From Trifolium pratense (lineage: Eukaryota > Streptophyta > Magnoliopsida > Fabales > Fabaceae): a DNA stretch of 64,000 bases. Where the stretch lies: assembly GCF_020283565.1 (NCBI RefSeq), contig NC_060060.1, positions 12,648,001 through 12,712,000 of the forward strand, in the 5' to 3' direction. A program made the translations under genes and the position numbers. Of this stretch, positions 39,372 to 52,450 are shown piece by piece (the stretch's first letter is position 1; each line of letters begins with the position of its first letter). Under the pieces are notes generated by a model, which was not told the origin of the DNA, ran no database searches, and saw only the letters and a program-made list of their open reading frames with translations.

Positions 39372-40472
39372 TCAAGGTTGTTGTTGAGCATCAATGTAAC
39401 CAGCATCAACAAGAACTTTCTCCTTCTTAGCCATTTCAACATCATTATCAACCATCATTCTAACAAGTTCTTCAAAACTAACCTTAGGTTTCCATCCAAG
39501 AATTTTCTTAGCTTTACTAGCATCACCTTTCAGATTATCAACTTCAGTTGGACGAAAATACCTCTTATCAATAACAACATGATCCTTCCAATTCAATCCA
39601 ACATAACCAAAAGCAACTTCCAAAAACTCTTCAACCGTATGCGAATCTTCCGTCGCTACAACATAATCATCAGCTTTCTCTTGTTGAAGCATCAACCACA
39701 TCGCTTCAACATAATCACCAGCAAATCCCCAATCTCTTGAAGCTTGTAGGTTTCCAAGAAACAGCTTACTCTGTAACCCGATCTTGATTCTACCAACAGC
39801 ACGAGTAATTTTTCTTGTCACAAAATTCTCACCTCTGCGAGGTGATTCATGATTGAACAGAATTCCGTTACAAGCGAAAATTCCATACGCTTCACGGTAA
39901 TTCACAGTGTACCAATGCGCAGCGACTTTCGAAGCTGCGTAAGGTGAACGAGGATGAAACGGTGTCGTTTCAGATTGTGGTGGTGGAGTTGATCCAAACA
40001 TTTCAGAAGATCCAGCTTGATAATATCGAATGTGAGATCTACCAGATGCATCGATGTGAGATCTAACCGCTTCAAGAAGACGAAGCGCACCGGTGGCAAC
40101 AACATCAGCAGTATAATCAGGGATCTCGAAAGAAACCGCAACATGAGATTGAGCGGCGAGATTGTAAACTTCGTCGGGAAGAATCACATCGAGCCAACGA
40201 CGGAGAGAAGAAGCGTCGGAGAGATCAGCGTAGTGAAGTTTCATACGAGCTTTGTGAGCGTTGTGTGGATCGACATAGATGTGATCGATTCGTTGAGTGT
40301 TGAAGTTTGATGAACGGCGAATTAGGCCGTGAACTTCGTAGTCTTTGTTGAGGAGAAATTCCGTTAGGTAGGAACCGTCTTGGCCGGTGATTCCGGTGAT
40401 CAATGCGACTTTGCGAGTGGTGTCGCCGTTTGTTGACGGTGGTGTTGGGGTTGGGGATGATGAATCTGCCAT
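39372..40472 (-). CDS. GMD: GDP-mannose 4,6-dehydratase
   Basis: An intronless 366-residue open frame. It converts GDP-D-mannose to GDP-4-keto-6-deoxymannose, the first step of GDP-L-fucose synthesis, in the cytosol; the fucose goes to xyloglucan, pectin rhamnogalacturonan II and N-glycans. Visible: the extended-SDR Rossmann motif GITGQDG at 27-33, [15 protein letters not shown] at 50-64 (NADP and substrate binding), GSSEMFG at 154-160 with the catalytic Ser156/Glu157 pair, and YAASK with Tyr178 and Lys182. [17 protein letters not shown] follows, as in all GMDs. The proline/threonine-rich first 20 residues are an ordinary plant extension. Length and motifs are complete, so the enzyme should be active. 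The plant prototype is Arabidopsis MUR1. Two MITEs sit 240-950 bp upstream of the ATG. Confidence 0.97.
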   Translation of the reverse strand: MADSSSPTPTPPSTNGDTTRKVALITGITGQDGSYLTEFLLNKDYEVHGLIRRSSNFNTQRIDHIYVDPHNAHKARMKLHYADLSDASSLRRWLDVILPDEVYNLAAQSHVAVSFEIPDYTADVVATGALRLLEAVRSHIDASGRSHIRYYQAGSSEMFGSTPPPQSETTPFHPRSPYAASKVAAHWYTVNYREAYGIFACNGILFNHESPRRGENFVTRKITRAVGRIKIGLQSKLFLGNLQASRDWGFAGDYVEAMWLMLQQEKADDYVVATEDSHTVEEFLEVAFGYVGLNWKDHVVIDKRYFRPTEVDNLKGDASKAKKILGWKPKVSFEELVRMMVDNDVEMAKKEKVLVDAGYIDAQQQP

Positions 40473-40713
40473 TGTTGTTTGAGAATTGAGAAATTGTGAT
40501 TGATTGATTATTGAAATGAGTGAGTGAGATCTCGTCGTTGTTGAAGTCTTTATTTATTTATGGAGGAAATGTGATTAACGCGGTTTTTTGATCTTGGATT
40601 GGATTCACGATTTCACACTGTAAAAATTGGAGTACTTAATTTTCTATTCAATGTCTTGAACTCTTTTAATTCAACGTTTAAACTTGTTATTGAAACATTG
40701 ACTTTTTTTTAAT

Positions 40714-40923
40714 TAGATCAGATGAGGAGTGCTAACAACACACTCTTTTAACAAACACACTCCAACACACTCTCTTTTATTAGTTAAAATTTATATGGGT
40801 CCCATAAAAGTTATATGGGTCCACATTTTTTTATGGGACCCATGTGAATTTCAATCAATAAAAGAGAGTGTGTTGGAGTGTGTTTGTTAAAGAGTGTGTT
40901 GCTAGCATTATTCTAGATCAGAT
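40714..40923. mobile_element. 190-bp Mutator-like MITE upstream of GMD
   Basis: TAGATCAGAT at 40714-40723 recurs exactly at 40914-40923 around a 190-bp near-palindrome. The ends carry GCTAACAACACACTCTTTTA and, inverted, GCTAGCAACACACTCTTTAA; the inverted repeats continue through CACACTCCAACACACTCTC almost to the centre. A 9-10 bp duplication with long inverted repeats fits a Mutator-type MITE. It lies in the presumptive GMD promoter. Confidence 0.85.
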
Positions 40924-40983
40924 ATAAGATATATTTGGTCTTTTTTTTTCCTTATAAAAATTACCATAGGGTGGGGGGTAATA

Positions 40984-41421
40984 AATTAGATTGGCTTAAA
41001 TGCGGTTTTATCCTTTATTTTGAATAAATCAGAATTTTACCCCATTTATTTCACTGAAACAGTAATTAATCTCTCTCTATGTAACTCTAAATTTGGTGGA
41101 GTTTGATTCTAGGGAAAGTTAACTCGATTACGATCATTTTGGTACCGGTTTAGTGAATTATTGATCAAAATTAAATTCTGTGCGAAGTTTTGAAATTGAG
41201 GATCAGAAGCAAACTGATACCTCAATTTTGGTAACTCAATTTTGATAATAATTCATCAAATTGGTAACAAAATGACCGTAATCGAGTTAACTTTCCTCAT
41301 AATCAAACTCCACTAAATTTGGAGTTACATAGAGAGATTAATTACCGTTTTAGTGAAATATGGGGTAAAATTCCGATTTATTCAAAATAGGAGGTAAAAC
41401 TACATTTAAGCCAATTAGATT
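40984..41421. mobile_element. 420-bp Mutator-like MITE upstream of GMD
   Basis: AATTAGATT at 40984-40992 recurs at 41413-41421. The 420-bp insert begins GGCTTAAATG and ends with its inverse CATTTAAGCC. The arms are about 150 bp or more and match imperfectly (both contain ATTTTGAATAAATC, TTTTACCCCAT and AGTAATTAATCTCTC-type blocks). Non-coding. The 9-bp duplication suggests a Mutator-type MITE. Confidence 0.85.
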
Positions 41422-42083
41422 TGTATACCATCAATCAATTATAATTTTCGTGAACATAACTCAACCAATAGAAATAATCGAATTGGTCACATGAGTTTAG
41501 TTCATTTGGCAGGAACATCACATTATAGATATATATTATTATTATTCGTAAATATATATATTATTAAAATATGGACAATATTTTATTGATAATTATGGAA
41601 AATATTTCTCTAATATTGTAAAATATCAATATAACACAAATAATAAATTTGTCAACGTGCTTATAATTCAGTTTATAGAGTCATCATAATATATATAAAG
41701 ATTAAAATTCATATTCAAAATCAATATAGCGTAGTACAAATGGTAGATGCTTTGACAACTTAATTATTTAGATAATTTTGTGTTCAATTTTATATAAAAA
41801 AAACCATTTGAATCATCTCGTAGAAATTAATTTTCGCAATTGCACGCAAAATATATCTTTGATTTAAAACTAAAAATAAAGATAAAAATCGTACTCGAAA
41901 TTTCTTTTATTCCCTTTGAGATACTATAAAAAGTCGTGATAATGTTTTACGTTTATAATGACAATGACTAACAACTTTGTTTACTCGAAAAGGAGAAAAA
42001 AAAGTCATGATTTGTGTCGGTGAACGTGAAAATCAAAAGAGATTTTACTTGATCTGGTTTATCTCTCGGGGTGGTGGGATTGT

Positions 42084-42136
42084 GGATCTAGTGATTTTTT
42101 TTTTTTTTTTTTTTGGTATAGGATCTAGTGATTTTT
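42084..42136 (-). mobile_element. Micro-retroposon scar (poly-T plus GGTATA)
   Basis: GGATCTAGTGATTTTT at 42084-42099 is repeated exactly at 42121-42136; the 21-base insert is a T run then GGTATA. The insert resembles the one at 616-632 (T run then GGTAGAA). Confidence 0.7.
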
Positions 42137-42227
42137 AATTTGGTGAAAAATAAAATAAAAATGGAAATACGACGTAACTTCCGCGGTAATATAAGATGAT
42201 ATATGATCATGGACCTTGATTCCATGA

Positions 42228-42378
42228 ATTCGTTTTTTCGGTGCATTCATGCAGTCGAGCTGTTTGTAGGCGTTCGATCAAGATCGGACAATCATGATTT
42301 AAAACTGTATTTATTGACTGCATTTGTTTAAACCGTTCGATCGTGATCGAACGGTTATAAAATAACTGCACCAAAAAT
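42228..42378. mobile_element. Second MITE-like segment with TGCAGTCA ends
   Basis: Shares GATCAAGATCGGACAATCATG and GACTGCATTTGTTTAAACCG-type blocks, in inverted orientation, with the segment at 28,410-28,575. Its ends are less clear. Confidence 0.4.
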
Positions 42379-42591
42379 TCAACTTCACTAAATCCATTTC
42401 CTTGATTTATGAGTTTGAGAACTAACATACAACAATGTCACCTTTGATAACAAATTGACGGTATCATTTGTTTGTCTCTGCATGAAATTTATTTTAAAGT
42501 TAGGTAAGAAATTGAATAATACTTTACATATTTAAAATAACTCTAAAATAAAAATTGGGACTAAGCAGTTTGTTTTATAGATGTTGTCAAC

Positions 42592-42775
42592 TGTTAAGAA
42601 ACATGGCATCCATGGGAGAAAAGAGAAAATAGCTCAAAAGTGTATAATATTGATGAATGCAAAATATTACAAAATGAGAAAATGTGTGTGTAAAAGATTA
42701 CATCAAAGCCTATATATAGGCATCAAGAAACTACTAACTAATTCTACTAATTACTAACTAACTATATCTTTAACA
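42592..42775 (-). repeat. 3' LTR of the copia-type element
   Basis: 184 bp, TG...CA bounded on the plus strand, containing the palindromic GCCTATATATAGGC, a likely TATA element. Confidence 0.9.
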
Positions 42776-44723
42776 CCCTCCCGCAAGCTAGAAGGTGTTC
42801 ACAACACTTCTAGCTTGGGATAAGCAATACAAAAGTACATCAAATCAAAAGAAAATACAATGAGATTTGCCGGAATACATCGGCTAAAACAACTCAATAA
42901 CAACTAGTAGTGCTTAACCACCATAAGGAAGAAACACAACTCATCAAAGCCAACTAAGGGCAAAAGCTTAACCATCAAGTAGAAACCACAACTCAAGGAC
43001 TACTCGGAGGAAGCAACAAATCAATGCTTAACCATTAAGCAGAAGCCATAACTCAAGGCTTAACCACTTAACAGAAGCTAAGATCAACATAGCCAACAAA
43101 GGGCACAAAGCTTAACCATCAAAAGTTCCAAACACTCATGACAGAAGCAAAAAAGAGAATGTCAGAAGAGGTCCGATGGCTATAAAGTAAAGCATCAATA
43201 CTCAAGTTGTGCTAAAGGTAATTAGCACATCAAAGGACCAACAAATCAAGGAGAAAGATCAAGTAGTATGGTTGATGGCTAGCTAGAGAGTAAAGCATCA
43301 ATACCAATGTTGTGCTCAAGATGAGATAGCACATCAAAAAACCAACTAACCACTTGACAAAGCAAGCAAATACAACCTCCTCAAGAGATAGCATAAATGC
43401 AACAAAGAGTAGATCAAAGAGTTCAAAACCAATCTTCAATCTTCACAATCATAGAAAAACCGAGGCTCTTCAAAACAAATCTGAAACCATCAAGAGCTAT
43501 ATCTTCAATAGCAAATAAAGCAAGAAACCAAATGTGCACATTAATCTTCATACAAGGAAGACTGAAAAGTAGTAACTTCCAACCAATTGCAACAGTAACA
43601 ACTCCTTCATGTAGCAACCATAACAACCAAAAGGACTACCCAAATTTATTCTTCAACCTTCACACAAGGAATGAGTGCAAAGAAATAAAAGAACTAGTGA
43701 CAGCACAATGCAATGACAACTCATCAGTTTATCAGTCTTCAATGAAACCAAGCATGACCAATTTACTACAAGTATTACCAATTAACACTTTTCACCAGCA
43801 GTGACCTTTATCAAGCTTCTTATGAACATTCAAATAAAGTTCAACCAGTAACAATGTAACCAAGGCATGAGATCCAAATTTATCTTCAAAAAATATGTTC
43901 TCAGTGATAAGCTAATAACAGAGCACCATATTGAAACGATATTGCATGCCAAACAACCAAACTGAATAACCAATGCACCAAAGGAGATAGCCACAACAAA
44001 TCTGATCGGGTGCATAAAACAAGCACAAGCTTCACAGTAGTAGAAAATTCATGAGTCTAAAAATAAACTGAATATGCCAAACCTTAGTGTAAGACAAGCA
44101 CAATCTATGACCATACAAGTCATTGCGGGGAAGTCGTGAATCAGTGAATCTTGACTTGAATCAAACACCAAAGCAATCCTTCTCTGTCTTCAATCTAAAA
44201 CTTTTCACAAACACCTTGGGAGCACTATCAAATATAAACAGAAATTTTCCCAGCGAGAAATTCCAAATCGATATCTAGATGTTCTCGTTAAACTAACCAA
44301 AAACATATCGAAAGCGGAAATGAATGATTCAGTGAACTGAAATGCGATTGCAAATGGAATCGCAAACCCTAGAATTTGGGGAAAAAGGAAGAGATTAAAG
44401 TTGCGATTAAAACAAAATCGCAATCAAACACGGAACAAGAATCAAATCGAAAAGAAATCAAGAAATCAAGAAATCAAGAAATCGGATCTAGAACATGAAT
44501 TGGAATCATGAAATTCGCAAAACGGAATCAAAATTGAAATCAAGAAAACGGAATTCGCAAACGGAAGATGAGAAAAGTGATTTTCTCAGATGGAAAATTA
44601 ACAGTACTAGAGAATTGAATTTCTCAGGAAAAATAGAAAAGAAAGAGCGATAGAGAATGAAAGTTGAGAAAAATAAATTTTCTCGAGAAAATGCAGCGGA
44701 AAATTTTCTTCAAGGTGGATACC

Positions 44724-44741
44724 AACCAGGCTCTGATACCA
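44724..44741 (-). other. Retrotransposon primer binding site
   Basis: Minus strand reads TGGTATCAGAGCCTGGTT directly next to the 5' LTR, complementary to the 3' end of initiator methionine tRNA as in copia elements. Confidence 0.85.
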
Positions 44742-44925
44742 TGTTAAGAAACATGGCATCTATGGGAGAAAAGAGAAAATAGCTCAAAAGTGTATAATAT
44801 TGATGAATGCAAAATATTACAAAATGAGAAAATGTGTGTGTAAAAGATTACATAAAAGCCTATATATAGGCATCAAGAAACTACTAACTAATTCTACTAA
44901 TTACTAACTAACTATATCTTTAACA
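44742..44925 (-). repeat. 5' LTR of the copia-type element
   Basis: 184 bp, same as the left LTR except C/T early in the repeat and C/A near its middle. Confidence 0.9.
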
Positions 44926-45448
44926 TCAACCACTTGCTTAACGTACAATTTACATCCGAGTTAATTAGTTAAATTCATTCTACCAAGCTAGATGGGTATC
45001 TCTTTTAAGCTCCAAGCTTATGCATTACGAGGCTGTGGTGATTCTTAATATCAAGATGTATTTGCCCCTACAAATTCACATGTTGGAAATTCAAACTAGG
45101 GACCACAGACCCTAATAATTTAGATTCAATTGCGAGATAAATAAAATTTGATAAATAATTATTTTAACTAAAATTTAAATTTGAGTTCTATTGAACAATT
45201 CGTCTTGATTGAGCAAAATTCAAATTATCTTAATTTAAGTTTAAGTAGTATATATAAAAGATATCAAAGACTCAAACTCTCAAAGTAAAGGGAGATGGTA
45301 TACGAAATAATGGAGAGGATCCAACACTCCTAGATTCTCTATGTGAAGTATCTATCAAACTGTTTTTCTTATTTTAATTTCATGCAAAACAACAAGCCCC
45401 TTAAAACGTTTATGTTGTATCCATCTTATTAATGACATTCACAATACA

Positions 45449-45568
45449 ATATAAGATAGAACACTATAAACGTTTAAGGTATTGAACAAACTTTGTGTTA
45501 TGCGATGTATATAAGACAGAACAGTACAAACGTTTAAGGTATTGAACAAATTTTGTGTTATGCGATGT
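45449..45568. repeat. 60-bp tandem duplication
   Basis: The block ATATAAGATAGAACACTATA to TTATGCGATGT at 45449-45508 repeats at 45509-45568 with a few substitutions. Confidence 0.9.
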
Positions 45569-45777
45569 TTGGTGGACAAAAAATTATTTTGATATTTTAG
45601 ACAACTTGTGCAGAGACAAAAAGTTGTCCCGTGATTCAGTGGGGTACAAGAATTTCAGTTTTTGTCCTGTCCCTTGGCCCTCAGTTTGTTCAGTACCAGG
45701 GACAATTTTACAACCAAACACATTACAACTAAAGTTGTCATGTCCAGTCTTTTATTTTTTAACAGATCAAACACACA

Positions 45778-46392
45778 CTAAAATAAAAATTGGGACTAAG
45801 CACTGGCTTAAAGTGCAATTTACACCCAAGTTAATTAATTAAACTCATCCTACCAAGCTAGATGAGTATCTCTTTTAAGCTCCGCTTATGCATTACGAGG
45901 TTGTGGTAATCCTTAATATCAAGATGTATTTGCCACTACAAATTCACCATGTTGGAAATTCAAACATTTTTTTGGCATTAATCCTCTGATCCAAGACCCT
46001 AATAATTTGTAATTCGATCGCAAAATAAATAAAATCTGACAAATAATTATTTCAACAAAAAATTAAATTCGAGTTATATTTAAAGGTGGAATCAAATCAA
46101 GGGTTGAGAGTGGATACTCTGATTTACAAAAGCAAGTAACAAGACACAAACAAGGAAAGGGAAAGAAATCTCCACAAGAATACTTCCCTTATTCCCACTA
46201 TCCAAATTATCTTAATTTAAGTTTAAGTAGCTTATATAAAAGATATCAAAGACTCAAAGTAAATGGAGATGGTGTACAAAATAATGGAGAGGATGCAACA
46301 CTCCTAGATTCTCTATGTGAAGTATATATCTAACTGTTTTTCTTATTTTAATTTCATGCAAAAGAACAAGCCCCTTAAAACGTTTATGTTGT
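45778..46392. repeat. Segmental duplication, copy B
   Basis: Second copy of the block starting at 42,544. It carries about 125 bp (roughly 46,080-46,202) not present in copy A. It lacks the LTR element, so the duplication predates that insertion. Confidence 0.8.
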
Positions 46393-47089
46393 GTTCAAGT
46401 AATGAACTGATTCAGGACATTAATCTGCCTCATTGTTTTTGACCCATAAATTGTACAGCTCAAACATAATGGAGATGACTAGAAGTCTTAGAATGTAAAA
46501 GGCAAGATGATGATGTGAATAGAAGTATGTGGCAAATTGTGAGTAATTAGCAAAGAAAATGAGGTAGGAAATCAGCATTTATATGCTAGTCCCTAACAAT
46601 ATGGTGGCTAGCTTCATGAATAAGCTGAAAGGAACTAACTAGAAGCACAATTTACAACTAAACTGAGAAAAATAATTAGTGTAGCCACTCTTGTAGCCTT
46701 GTTATCTGGGCAATTCAAAATCACACCATATTGATAAGCAACAAAGGAGACTTGAGAGCAATATTCCATACTCAATCACCATTACCACATAATCTATCTA
46801 AATAAATAACCATTCCCTAAACCATAAGGAACAAATCATGCAATAATCACTAGAAAACCAACCTTAGGAAAACAAATTTCACAAGAAAAAAATAATGCAG
46901 AAAAACATCAGGCATATTAGATGGGGAAAATGTAAAAGTTGTCATTTAAAAGTATCATATAAAAAAATGGGGCAAAATGTTCTCAAAAGTCAAAACCACC
47001 CAACCAATTTAGAAGAAACAATGAAACAAAACTAAATTTCAAAATCTTGCAATGAAGTTAAATGCTAAAAATATCTTCAAGTAATCTTA
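46393..47089. other. Intergenic and RPL8 3' UTR
   Basis: No other gene. The part next to 47,089 is expected to be the 3' UTR of the ribosomal protein gene on the minus strand. Confidence 0.5.
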
Positions 47090-48671
<1,582 letters not shown>

Positions 48672-48737
48672 CCCGGAAACCTAGTTTTTACCTGCCGTGT
48701 GGGCACCAAGGGTTGTGGAAATGGTTTCAGAGAGAAA

Positions 48738-48825
48738 TTAGGGTTTAAGGGTTAGTGATGATGATATACGATTAGACGCGAGATTTTGGTTTGGATTTGG
48801 ATAAAGGCCATTTGATTTTGGCCCA
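48738..48825 (-). promoter_or_regulatory. Telo-box and site II elements of the RPL8 promoter
   Basis: On the minus strand a telo-box AAACCCTAA lies at 48738-48746, about 70 bp upstream of the start codon, and a site II-like TGGGCC at 48820-48825. This pair is the known signature of plant ribosomal-protein and other growth-linked promoters (telo-box plus TCP-bound site II). Confidence 0.75.
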
Positions 48826-49577
48826 ATAGGACCAAATTATCGAAAGCCTTTTGCTTTTTGCACCCCTCGTTACTTTCTCAAGCCTTGCAAAAGTAGTTCG
48901 GTTTATTAGGTTCGGTTTGTTTTCAGCTCGAAATTCAAATTTATTTTGATATGATTTTTTTTTTTAACTTGAACTCGACTCCTTTAAGTTCACGAATAAC
49001 TTAGTTCGGTTTGTTAGCTCAAACGATATAACTCAAAAGTAAAAAAATAAAAAAAATAAATTTTTTATCCATAAATAAATGAGTTTAATTTATATACATT
49101 GTCAGTGTAAAATTATTTTACATATACATTCAATGTCAATGATATGTTGCCACATTATTTAATGAATGTGACACATTATGTGTTTTTAAACACAATACAT
49201 GATGTGTTAATATACTGTTGGATGCATGCGTCAATGTGCTTTTAAACTACTTTTCGATCGTGTCAACAATAAAAAACTACTTTTCGATTTTCACATTCCA
49301 AAGCTATTTGCATTCTCATGTTTTGTTTTCACGGTACAAATAGAACTTGGAGTGGTTGAGAATCAAATAGAGGACATAAGTAAACTGTACAAATGTAATG
49401 TCTTTGCAAGGGGTAATTTAGTGAAAATAACAAATTTCTTAGTGTGAAACAAGATAAGCCGGAGAGAATATATCCCTTAAAATCCGGGTATTTAACTCTT
49501 TAGAAGTCAATATTTTTTTTTCAAATGCAAATTTTCCACCTGGATTCCTTACCATGTGCCAAACACAAGTTAACAGG

Positions 49578-49652
<75 letters not shown>

Positions 49653-49783
49653 TCAAAATGATTTTTAACTTCTATAAAAAATATGAAAGAAAACAAATGC
49701 ATCCAAAACAAAAACTATCTTGACATTTGAAAATGCCCATATACACCAAAATCAACCACTTAATTACTGTTGGGCACATGATA
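48826..49783. other. Intergenic
   Basis: No gene is seen between the RPL8 promoter and the PUX1 remnant. Contains the ATT microsatellite. Confidence 0.5.
49579..49651. repeat. (ATT)n microsatellite
   Basis: About 24 uninterrupted ATT repeats, about 130 bp beyond the PUX1 stop codon; likely polymorphic. Confidence 0.95.
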
Positions 49784-51060
49784 TTACATTTTCAACCACT
49801 TTGGCTTAACAATCTTTTTCTTGGCCAGTTTTCGTTCTTCAACAGCAGGAGCTTGCACGATAGGCTCAGCAGACACCGGAGCAGATTGTAATGGCTTAGA
49901 CGTCTGACCTTGATCATTAGCACTCTTCAAAGACATCACTTCTTCTAGTAGGTAAGCGCCATCATCGCTTCCATCACCTAAATATCACATTAACACCGAG
50001 TTAATAAATATATCAGTGCAGAAAATATCTTGAAGCTACATGTTGAAGCGTTTGATAATCGCGCAATTGAAGGGAACACCAATGTGCTTTCAAACGTATG
50101 ATAACACTGGGTTTGACACAAAATAAACAACCTAAACACCATGCTATGGCATGACAATGGAATGAACAACAACATCAATGGTAGGCATGAACAGAGAACA
50201 TATAATAACTTGCATTGTAATATCAGAAAGTAAGACATGATTCTCACTCACCTTTTGAAACATCGTATGAAAAGTACACAATGGCTCCAGGACAGAATCC
50301 AGCAGCATAGAAATCCTGAGATACATCTCTGATCAGCTTCTTTGGCGGCGTAGTATCTACATTATAAAAAACAATGTTATTGATTAAAGTTCAGGGCAGG
50401 GTCAAATCAACTTTCAAGATGATCAAATCTTCTAATTCACAAAAAAGATGAGTTGCTATGAATTAGGCATTTTGATAAACACCTTACTTAAGCGCTTATT
50501 AAATAAGTGTTAATAGTGAGAGTTTATGTCATCAAGGGCCAGTTTGAATTGACTTATTTTTGAGATTATGCAACACAACTTATATAAATAAATAAGTTTT
50601 TAAGTATTATTTATAACTTTGTTAAGGTATTTTATGAAACAATAGCTTACGAAGATATCAAAATGCTTACATAAGTAAAATGGCTTTCTGGTTGGGCAAT
50701 CACTTTATTGAGGAGATCAATTAAATTCTGGATGGTATCTGAAGGTTGAAAGGTAGCTTCCAATGTGTGATTATCAGGGAAGCGAACTCTAATTACAGCC
50801 TGAAAAACAAGAACAAACCAAATGATAAGTTTTCTTCTTATTGATCTGATTTATATTCCTATTCATGAAAATCTAATTAATTACCTTGGTTATTCTTGAC
50901 CTACGAGCCGCCGCATCTGCTTCTCGGAGTTTTCGAGTCTTGAGAAATTTATCAACCTTTTTGGTAGCCAAGATTTTGTAATAATCTTCAGCTGTGAACT
51001 CGTAGAACTCTTCAGGCTCCTCTTGTGCAGCATTTGGTGATGCAGAAAGTGATATAGATT
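49784..51060 (-). pseudogene. PUX1-type UBX-domain gene, 5'-truncated and frameshifted
   Basis: Four exons remain: about 51,030-50,885, 50,799-50,671, 50,356-50,252 and 49,977-49,784. They encode the central and C-terminal parts of plant UBX-domain protein 1: EEFYEFTAEDYYKILATKK, then the UBX ubiquitin-like fold (AVIRVRFPDNHTLEATF...LIDLL, TTPPKKLIRD, SQDFYAAGFCPGAIVYFSYD), ending KPKWLKM. PUX1 regulates the hexameric AAA ATPase CDC48. Two defects: no first exon (roughly the first 60-70 residues) could be found before the next gene, and an in-frame TAA lies just above the first remaining exon; and the second remaining exon is 129 nt with phase-0 ends, while the next needs one extra base, so splicing shifts the frame to an early stop. 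The lost base is probably a T in the CATTTTACTTAT block at its 3' end. Sequencing error is the alternative for the shift, not for the missing exon. Confidence 0.8.
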
Positions 51061-52139
51061 AGATTGACATGGTCTGTTAAATCAAGAACACCTTGTGAAT
51101 TCTGAACTTTCAGTAACTAACATGGTCTATTAAATAGGACTCAATTCAACACAACAAAATATGATTAGATTGACATCTTAATATAGATTATAATAAACAC
51201 CTTAATACCCCTTATACAGACTTAAGCCCACAAACACAACTTATACAAACTGATGCACACAAACACAACTTATATAGAAACCCCTTGTACAACATACAAT
51301 CACTAAATCCCCCATCTTGTGCTTAAGATTCATCATCTTCTATAACTTGGTTAATACCCCAAATAAGAAATTGCATCTCACTCTAATTTAACCATTTTGC
51401 AGCAACATGACTTCAGTTTTCGAACAATGTAGCTAGCTAGGTAATTCATTTATCTTGATTGAAATTTGAAAGTTCAGTGCCTTAATGCAGAAGGAAAGGA
51501 TAAAGGCAAAGAAGCAACTTAAAGAAACAAATGAAGCTGTGTGTTGACAATAACATGAGGTTGAGAGGCCCACCACATACCTCATCATGTAGTTGTCTGA
51601 AGAATTGAAAAAAATAATCATGTTGTGAGCAACAATTTCTATTTAAGTTTTTACGCCATGGTGAAAGTATCATTCATCTCTGTGGTTAGCCCCTTGTCTG
51701 TTTCGAGACTGCATCAAGGTTATCACTTTCTCGAATTCATCCTTGTCTGTTTCCCTGTTGATAAAACAATAGACAAAGAAAATTCTATCAACAAAATTGA
51801 AGACCAAAACTTGATGTACTTTGTAAATATAGCTTATGACATTTTCAAAAGGAAAAATCAGGACACCTACTCATTATTGTCAATATAAGATATTCTAAAA
51901 GCCACTGAAAAACTGGATTTTGGTATGCTTACAAAAGTAACAAAAAATGTGTACATGGTGTTCAAAAGCAAGAGGTTTTGTTAATAAAAAAAAAAACTTG
52001 AGATCGATAAAGGATTATGCAAATTCAGTTGATTCATGAGTTTAGGGATTTCCTTCAATATCATATAGTACTATCCAGTGCTTCAGTTTGTTCCACAAAA
52101 TTAAAGAGCATATATAGAAACACTGAAATAAATCAATTC

Positions 52140-52450
52140 CAACATCTTAAAATTCGAGGAAACGCGGGAATCAATTCAATTCGAACAGCTTAAAATCGAG
52201 AAACACGGAAATCTATCAATTATAAAAGCTTAAAATTGAGAAACACCGAATTCTAACAACTTAAAGTCATGCATTGAAACCACACAACACAAAAAATGGA
52301 GATACAAATTGAGACAAGCAAGAAACACTGAAATAAATCAATTCTAACAGCTTAAAATCGAGAAACACTGAAACTAGCATGAACACTGTAGTGTAGAGTA
52401 CATTCTATCAATATCAAAGCTAGCATGAACACTGTAGAGTACTCTTTTTT
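52140..52450. repeat. Degenerate interspersed short repeats
   Basis: At least four spaced copies of a CAGCTTAAAATCGAGAAACAC-like block with a roughly 40-bp local spacing, plus two copies of CTAGCATGAACACTGTAG at about 52,375 and 52,420. Non-coding. Confidence 0.6.

Larger units (their letters stand above)
41422..42543. other. Intergenic, AT-rich
   Basis: No gene. Contains the scar at 42,084 and a second copy of the TGCAGTCA-ended MITE-like segment. Confidence 0.5.
42587..44930 (-). mobile_element. Non-autonomous copia-type LTR retrotransposon
   Basis: Two direct 184-bp LTRs (42592-42775 and 44742-44925), both TGTTAAGAAACATGG...ATCTTTAACA, differ at only two positions that I can see. TCAAC flanks both ends as a 5-bp target duplication. 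A primer binding site TGGTATCAGAGCCTGG (initiator-Met tRNA type) abuts the right LTR on the minus strand, and a purine tract TGCGGGAGGG abuts the left LTR, so the element runs right to left. The 1.97 kb interior has no gag, protease, integrase or reverse transcriptase, only scattered short frames. It must have moved using proteins from a related copia element. The near-identical LTRs indicate a recent insertion. Confidence 0.92.
42544..45419. repeat. Segmental duplication, copy A (split by LTR element)
   Basis: Sequence at 42544-42591 continued at 44931-45419 is a diverged copy of 45778-46392: shared blocks include AAATTGGGACTAAGCA, CCAAGCTAGATG, CATTACGAGG and GTTGGAAATTCAAAC. Copy A is interrupted exactly at the retroelement insertion. 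Confidence 0.8.

Noticed and set aside
39378..40310. Open frames antisense or out of frame within GMD
   Set aside because: They overlap the intact 366-codon GMD frame and show no domain of their own.
43230..44423. Short minus-strand frames in the LTR element interior
   Set aside because: None shows gag, protease, integrase or RT motifs; they are hydrophobic chance frames.
49439..49711. Open frame with a poly-isoleucine tract
   Set aside because: It is the ATT microsatellite read in frame.
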